Shown here: positions 5,764 through 8,376 of the stretch, piece after piece
Layout of the letters: the number at the start of each line of letters is the position of its first letter
Position numbering within the stretch: position 1 is the first letter of the stretch
From: Hydrogenophaga sp.
GTDB taxonomy: Bacteria > Pseudomonadota > Gammaproteobacteria > Burkholderiales > Burkholderiaceae_C
Direction: 5' to 3'
DNA length: 8,376 bases
NCBI GenBank assembly: GCA_030684755.1
Contig: JAUXXN010000396.1
Span: 1 to 8,376 of the forward strand
Notes under the pieces: generated by a model
The model's database searches: none
Told to the model about the DNA's origin: nothing
Seen by the model: only the letters and a program-made list of their open reading frames with translations
Position numbers and translations under genes: made by a program

Positions 5764-6243
5764 TCACCGGCCCGTGGCGTCGCTCGGTGCGCGGCTGAGT
5801 TCGTTGTTTTGCGTCACCAGCAGCTGCAGCAGCGCCATGAAGGTGCTGCGCTGGTCCTCGTTCAGAGGCGCCAAGATGTGCTCTTGCGCGCGCAGCATCA
5901 CCGGGATGGCGTCGCGCAGGGCTTGTTCGCCTGCGAGGGTGAGGGTGAGCTGGCGGGCACGCCGGTCTTCGGGCGAGGTCTTGCGCTCCAGCCAGCCACG
6001 CGCTTCCAGCCTGTCCACCACGCCACCGGTGTTGGATGCGTCCAGCGCTATGTTGCGCGCCAGCGTGCGTTGGTCAATACCGGGCTGGTTGCCCACGGTT
6101 TGCAAGACCGCGTACTGCACCGGGGTGACGCCCAAATCGCCCGCCTCTTGCAGAAAAATGCCCACTGAGATTTGATGCAAGCGGCGAATGGCATGCCCGG
6201 GTTGCTGGTCGATGTCGATGCTGGTGGTTGGGATTTTTTTCAT
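5764..6243 (-). CDS. MarR-family transcriptional regulator of the aromatic catabolism locus
   Basis: A 159-residue winged-helix regulator of normal MarR length. The helix-turn-helix covers about 57-81, with recognition helix DASNTGGVVDRLEARG (68-83). The wing follows at 84-102 and contains the family signature EDRRARQLTLT (92-102). Flanking helices at about 16-50 and 105-150 would form the dimer interface and ligand pocket. It is divergent from the 3-hydroxybenzoate 6-hydroxylase gene, with a 109-base shared region, so it very likely controls that operon and itself. The natural inducer would be 3-hydroxybenzoate or gentisate; MobR of Comamonas testosteroni is a known MarR-type regulator responding to 3-hydroxybenzoate. 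The ATG at 6241-6243 is followed by seven A bases, and no clear Shine-Dalgarno is seen upstream. The inducer and the repressor mode are inferred. Confidence 0.9.
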   Translation of the reverse strand: MKKIPTTSIDIDQQPGHAIRRLHQISVGIFLQEAGDLGVTPVQYAVLQTVGNQPGIDQRTLARNIALDASNTGGVVDRLEARGWLERKTSPEDRRARQLTLTLAGEQALRDAIPVMLRAQEHILAPLNEDQRSTFMALLQLLVTQNNELSRAPSDATGR

Positions 6244-6299
6244 GTAGAAAAACGATCAGGGAAAACCCGTGCTTTGCAGACTTTCATGTTAGCACTACA

Positions 6300-6310
6300 C
6301 TTATAGTAAG
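6300..6310. promoter_or_regulatory. Overlapping divergent -10 sequences (CTTATAGTAAG)
   Basis: This 11-base palindrome contains TATAGT on the plus strand (6302-6307, towards the hydroxylase) and TATAAG on the minus strand (6300-6305, towards marR). Each matches the -10 consensus at five of six positions. The -35 regions are weak in both directions; CATACA lies 18 bases upstream of the marR -10. Weak -35 elements fit promoters that are kept off. Confidence 0.4.
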
Positions 6311-6330
6311 CATACTGATGATATGTATGC
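6310..6330. promoter_or_regulatory. Candidate MarR operator: GCATAC-N9-GTATGC
   Basis: Perfect six-base inverted arms at 6310-6315 and 6325-6330 give a 21-bp element of the length bound by MarR dimers. It would cover the expected start of hydroxylase transcription and the -35 region of marR, so one bound dimer could repress both genes. Confidence 0.5.
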
Positions 6331-6352
6331 AGTGTTTAAATTGGAGAACTCC

Positions 6353-7558
6353 ATGAGCAACGTACAGTCCGAACTTCCCGTCCTGATCGCCGGAGGTGGC
6401 ATTGGTGGCCTGGCCGCCGCCCTCGCCTTGGTGCGCCGGGGCTTCAAGGTCCAGGTGTTTGAACAAGCTGCCGAAATCGGTGAAATCGGTGCGGGCATCC
6501 AGCTGGGCCCCAACGCATTCCACGCGTTTGACGCGCTGGGCGTGGGCGACAAGGCGCGGGGCCGTGCCGTGTACACCGACCACATCGTGATGCACGACGC
6601 CATCGACGGGTACCAAGTGGGCAAGATTGAAACGGGCGAAGCCTTTCGTGCGCGCTTTGGCAACCCTTACGCCGTGATCCACCGTGTGGATGTGCACAAG
6701 TCTTTGTTGGAAGGCGCGGTGGAAACCGGAAAGGTCGAATTTTTTACCAGCACCCACATCAACCAGATTGAACAGGACGAAGCCAACCACACCGTGACAG
6801 CGATTGACCAGAACGGCAAGCGCTGGGTGGGCCAGGCGCTGATTGGGGCCGACGGTGGCAAGTCGGTGGTGCGCGCGCAGTATGTGAACGACCCACCGCG
6901 TGTGACCGGCCATGTGGTGTACCGCGCGGTGGTGGACAAGGCCGATTTCCCCGAAGACCTGCGCTGGAACGCCGCCAGCCTGTGGGCGGGACCCAAGTGC
7001 CACTTGGTGCACTACCCGCTGCGCGGCGGCGAGCAATACAACGTGGTGGTGACCTTCCACAGCCGCCAGCAAGAAACCTGGGGCGTGACGGACGGCAGCA
7101 AGGAAGAGGTAGAAAGTTACTTTCAGGGCATCAGCCCCCAAGCGCGCCAACTCATTGAGCTGCCCAAGACCTGGAAGCGCTGGGCCACCGCCGACCGCGA
7201 GCCCATTGGCACCTGGGTGTTTGGCCGCGCCACTTTGCTGGGCGACGCCGCCCACCCCACCACGCAGTACATGGCTCAGGGCGCCTGCATGGCGATGGAA
7301 GACGCCGTCACGCTGGGCGAGGCGCTGCGCGTGAACAACAACCACTGGGAAAAGGCGCTGGCGCTGTACCAGCAAAGCCGCGTGACGCGCACGGCGCGCA
7401 TTGTGCTGAGCGGGCGAGAAATGGGTCGCCTGTACCACGCGGCCGGTGTGGAACGTTTGGTGCGCAACAGCCTGTGGAAGGGTCGTAGCCAAGAGCGGTT
7501 CTACGACGCGATGGAATGGCTGTATGGCTGGAATGTGAAGAACTGTTTGAGCATTTGA
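6353..7558 (+). CDS. mhbM: 3-hydroxybenzoate 6-hydroxylase (FAD-dependent monooxygenase)
   Basis: This cytoplasmic flavoprotein uses NADH and O2 to convert 3-hydroxybenzoate to gentisate (EC 1.14.13.24). The 401 residues carry the class A monooxygenase signatures: the FAD-binding GGGIGG (14-19) with Glu37 ending the second strand, the DG motif GADGGKSVVR (165-174) and the GD motif LLGDAAHPTTQYMAQG (295-310). His217, Tyr221 and Gln305 align by spacing with His213, Tyr217 and Gln301 reported for the Rhodococcus jostii 3-hydroxybenzoate 6-hydroxylase (from memory). The start at 6353 is set by GGAG at 6343-6346; the earlier ATG at 6323 lies inside the operator candidate. A gentisate dioxygenase gene follows on the same strand, which decides between this activity and a salicylate hydroxylase. 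Regulation is probably by the divergent MarR protein. Homologues are also called xlnD or nagX. Confidence 0.88.
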   Translation: MSNVQSELPVLIAGGGIGGLAAALALVRRGFKVQVFEQAAEIGEIGAGIQLGPNAFHAFDALGVGDKARGRAVYTDHIVMHDAIDGYQVGKIETGEAFRARFGNPYAVIHRVDVHKSLLEGAVETGKVEFFTSTHINQIEQDEANHTVTAIDQNGKRWVGQALIGADGGKSVVRAQYVNDPPRVTGHVVYRAVVDKADFPEDLRWNAASLWAGPKCHLVHYPLRGGEQYNVVVTFHSRQQETWGVTDGSKEEVESYFQGISPQARQLIELPKTWKRWATADREPIGTWVFGRATLLGDAAHPTTQYMAQGACMAMEDAVTLGEALRVNNNHWEKALALYQQSRVTRTARIVLSGREMGRLYHAAGVERLVRNSLWKGRSQERFYDAMEWLYGWNVKNCLSI

Positions 7559-7583
7559 ATGATCTGCGCAACGGCCCCGGGGA

Positions 7584-7619
7584 GCCCCCACCCCAACCCT
7601 CCCCCAGAGGGGGAGGGAG
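7584..7619 (+). repeat. REP-like GC-rich palindromic element, copy A
   Basis: The copy runs from GCCCCCACCCCAACC into a nine-base-pair perfect stem (CCCTCCCCC, loop AGA, GGGGGAGGG at 7597-7617). The head CCCCACCCCAACCC with a C/G-rich hairpin is typical of dispersed REP-type repeats in many Proteobacteria. An inverted second copy lies at 7688-7723. Confidence 0.8.
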
Positions 7620-7687
7620 CAAGACAGGAACCCCCGGAACGCCTACACCGCTGGAGCTTTTCCCCGTCGGCCCTTTTCCCCGCTTGA

Positions 7688-7723
7688 CTCCTTCCCCTTC
7701 TGGGGGAAGGTTGGGATGGGGGC
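7688..7723 (-). repeat. REP-like GC-rich palindromic element, copy B (inverted)
   Basis: Its reverse complement matches copy A at 32 of 36 positions. Two of the four differences (positions 16 and 32 of the element) change a C-G pair to T-A and so keep the stem paired. The two copies, 68 bases apart, form a REPIN-like inverted doublet between the hydroxylase and dioxygenase genes. Confidence 0.8.
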
Positions 7724-7768
7724 AGGAAAACCACCGCCAACACTTTTTGAATCTACTTGGAGAACCCC

Positions 7769-8376
7769 ATGGGCCACGAACTCGGACGACTCGAAGACCT
7801 GCCGCAAGATTACCGCGACGACCTGAAGGCGCTGAACCTGGTGCCGCTGTGGCCCAGCCTGCGCGCGGTGTTGCCGCCGGGCACGCCCACCCGCGCCACG
7901 CAGGCCATCCACTGGCCTTACGCCACGCTCAAGCCGCTGCTGCTCAAAGCCGGTGAACTAACGCCGATTGAAAAGGCTGAGCGCCGCGTGCTGGTGCTGG
8001 CCAACCCGGGCCACGGGCTGGAGAACATGAAGGCCAGCCCCGCCATGTACTTGGGCATGCAGTTGCTGCTGCCCGGCGAGTGGGCGCCCAGCCACCGCCA
8101 TACACCCAACGCGGTGCGCATGATTGTGGAAGGCGAGGGCGCTTACACCACGGTCGACGGCGAAAAATGCCCCATGAGCAGGGGCGATTTGATCTTGACG
8201 CCCACCGGCCTGTGGCACGAACACGGCCACGACGGCACCGACCCGGTGGTGTGGCTCGACGTGCTGGACCTGCCGCTGGTGTATTACATGGAAGCCAGCT
8301 ACCACATCAACGGCACGCGCCAGACCGTGAAACAAGGCAGCGGTGACCGCGCCTGGACCCGCGCCGGCGTGGTGCC
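7769..8376 (+). CDS. Gentisate 1,2-dioxygenase, N-terminal part
   Basis: This iron(II)-dependent bicupin enzyme opens the ring of gentisate to give maleylpyruvate (EC 1.13.11.4). The window holds 202 codons, a little over half of the usual 350-370 residues; the stop is outside. The N-terminal motif [21 protein letters not shown] appears as '[12 protein letters not shown]' (8-19) then 'ALNLVPLWP' (21-29). The first cupin has [17 protein letters not shown] (108-124), with His109 and His111 as iron ligands, and LWHEHGHDG (148-156), with His150 as the third. The spacing of 41 residues between the first and third histidine equals that in characterised gentisate dioxygenases. GGAG at 7759-7762, six bases before the ATG, sets the start. 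It lies 210 bases after the hydroxylase gene, an unusually long gap for an operon, filled by the REP-like doublet. Maleylpyruvate isomerase or hydrolase genes may follow outside the window. Confidence 0.92.
   Translation, partial: MGHELGRLEDLPQDYRDDLKALNLVPLWPSLRAVLPPGTPTRATQAIHWPYATLKPLLLKAGELTPIEKAERRVLVLANPGHGLENMKASPAMYLGMQLLLPGEWAPSHRHTPNAVRMIVEGEGAYTTVDGEKCPMSRGDLILTPTGLWHEHGHDGTDPVVWLDVLDLPLVYYMEASYHINGTRQTVKQGSGDRAWTRAGVV

Noticed and set aside
6234..6240. Seven-A run right after the marR start codon as a slippage (phase variation) site
   Set aside because: Seven bases is short for phase variation, and A-rich codons after the start are common in expressed genes.
6323..6352. Earlier in-frame ATG for the hydroxylase
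   Set aside because: It lies inside the inverted repeat and lacks a ribosome-binding site, while GGAG is well placed for the ATG at 6353.
6284..7591. Long minus-strand open frame opposite the hydroxylase gene
   Set aside because: Antisense shadow with low-complexity His/Ala/Val content; the plus strand encodes a complete flavoprotein.

Overview
The window reads as chromosomal DNA of a GC-rich betaproteobacterium, most likely a member of the Comamonadaceae (Acidovorax, Hydrogenophaga, Polaromonas and Rhodoferax group). This rests on the protein sequences (a 302-residue PurC of the longer type, a CbbA-type class II aldolase), the pyk-fba-purC gene order and the codon usage. No sequence search was run, so the placement is recognition, not proof.

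Left part (1-3876): the tail of a LysR-type regulator converges on a minus-strand block of housekeeping genes. In transcription order these are pyk (pyruvate kinase), fba (class II fructose-bisphosphate aldolase) and purC (SAICAR synthetase). A strong intrinsic terminator follows fba, and a possible extended -10 lies just ahead of it, so purC may have its own promoter. Palindromes upstream of pyk and fba look like operators for sugar-responsive regulators.

Middle part (3877-5698): a divergent plus-strand segment. It holds a small putative exported protein with no recognised family, a possible 23-residue proline-rich leader ORF that overlaps its stop codon, and a DUF21/CNNM plus CBS-pair membrane protein (CorB-like, putative magnesium or other divalent cation transport). 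The leader repeats the first 12 bases of the CNNM gene's start region. It also carries an 8-base sequence that can pair with either start codon. This is the most intriguing unexplained structure in the window.

Right part (5764-8376): an aromatic catabolism locus. A MarR-family regulator is transcribed away from a 3-hydroxybenzoate 6-hydroxylase gene, which is followed by a gentisate 1,2-dioxygenase gene cut by the window end. Together the two enzymes convert 3-hydroxybenzoate to gentisate and then to maleylpyruvate. The 109-base divergent region contains overlapping -10-like sequences and a 21-bp inverted repeat suited to be the MarR operator. Between the two catabolic genes lies an inverted pair of REP-like GC-rich palindromes, 32 of 36 bases identical, with one compensatory base change in the hairpin stem.

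No tRNA, rRNA, CRISPR array, transposase or integrase was seen.
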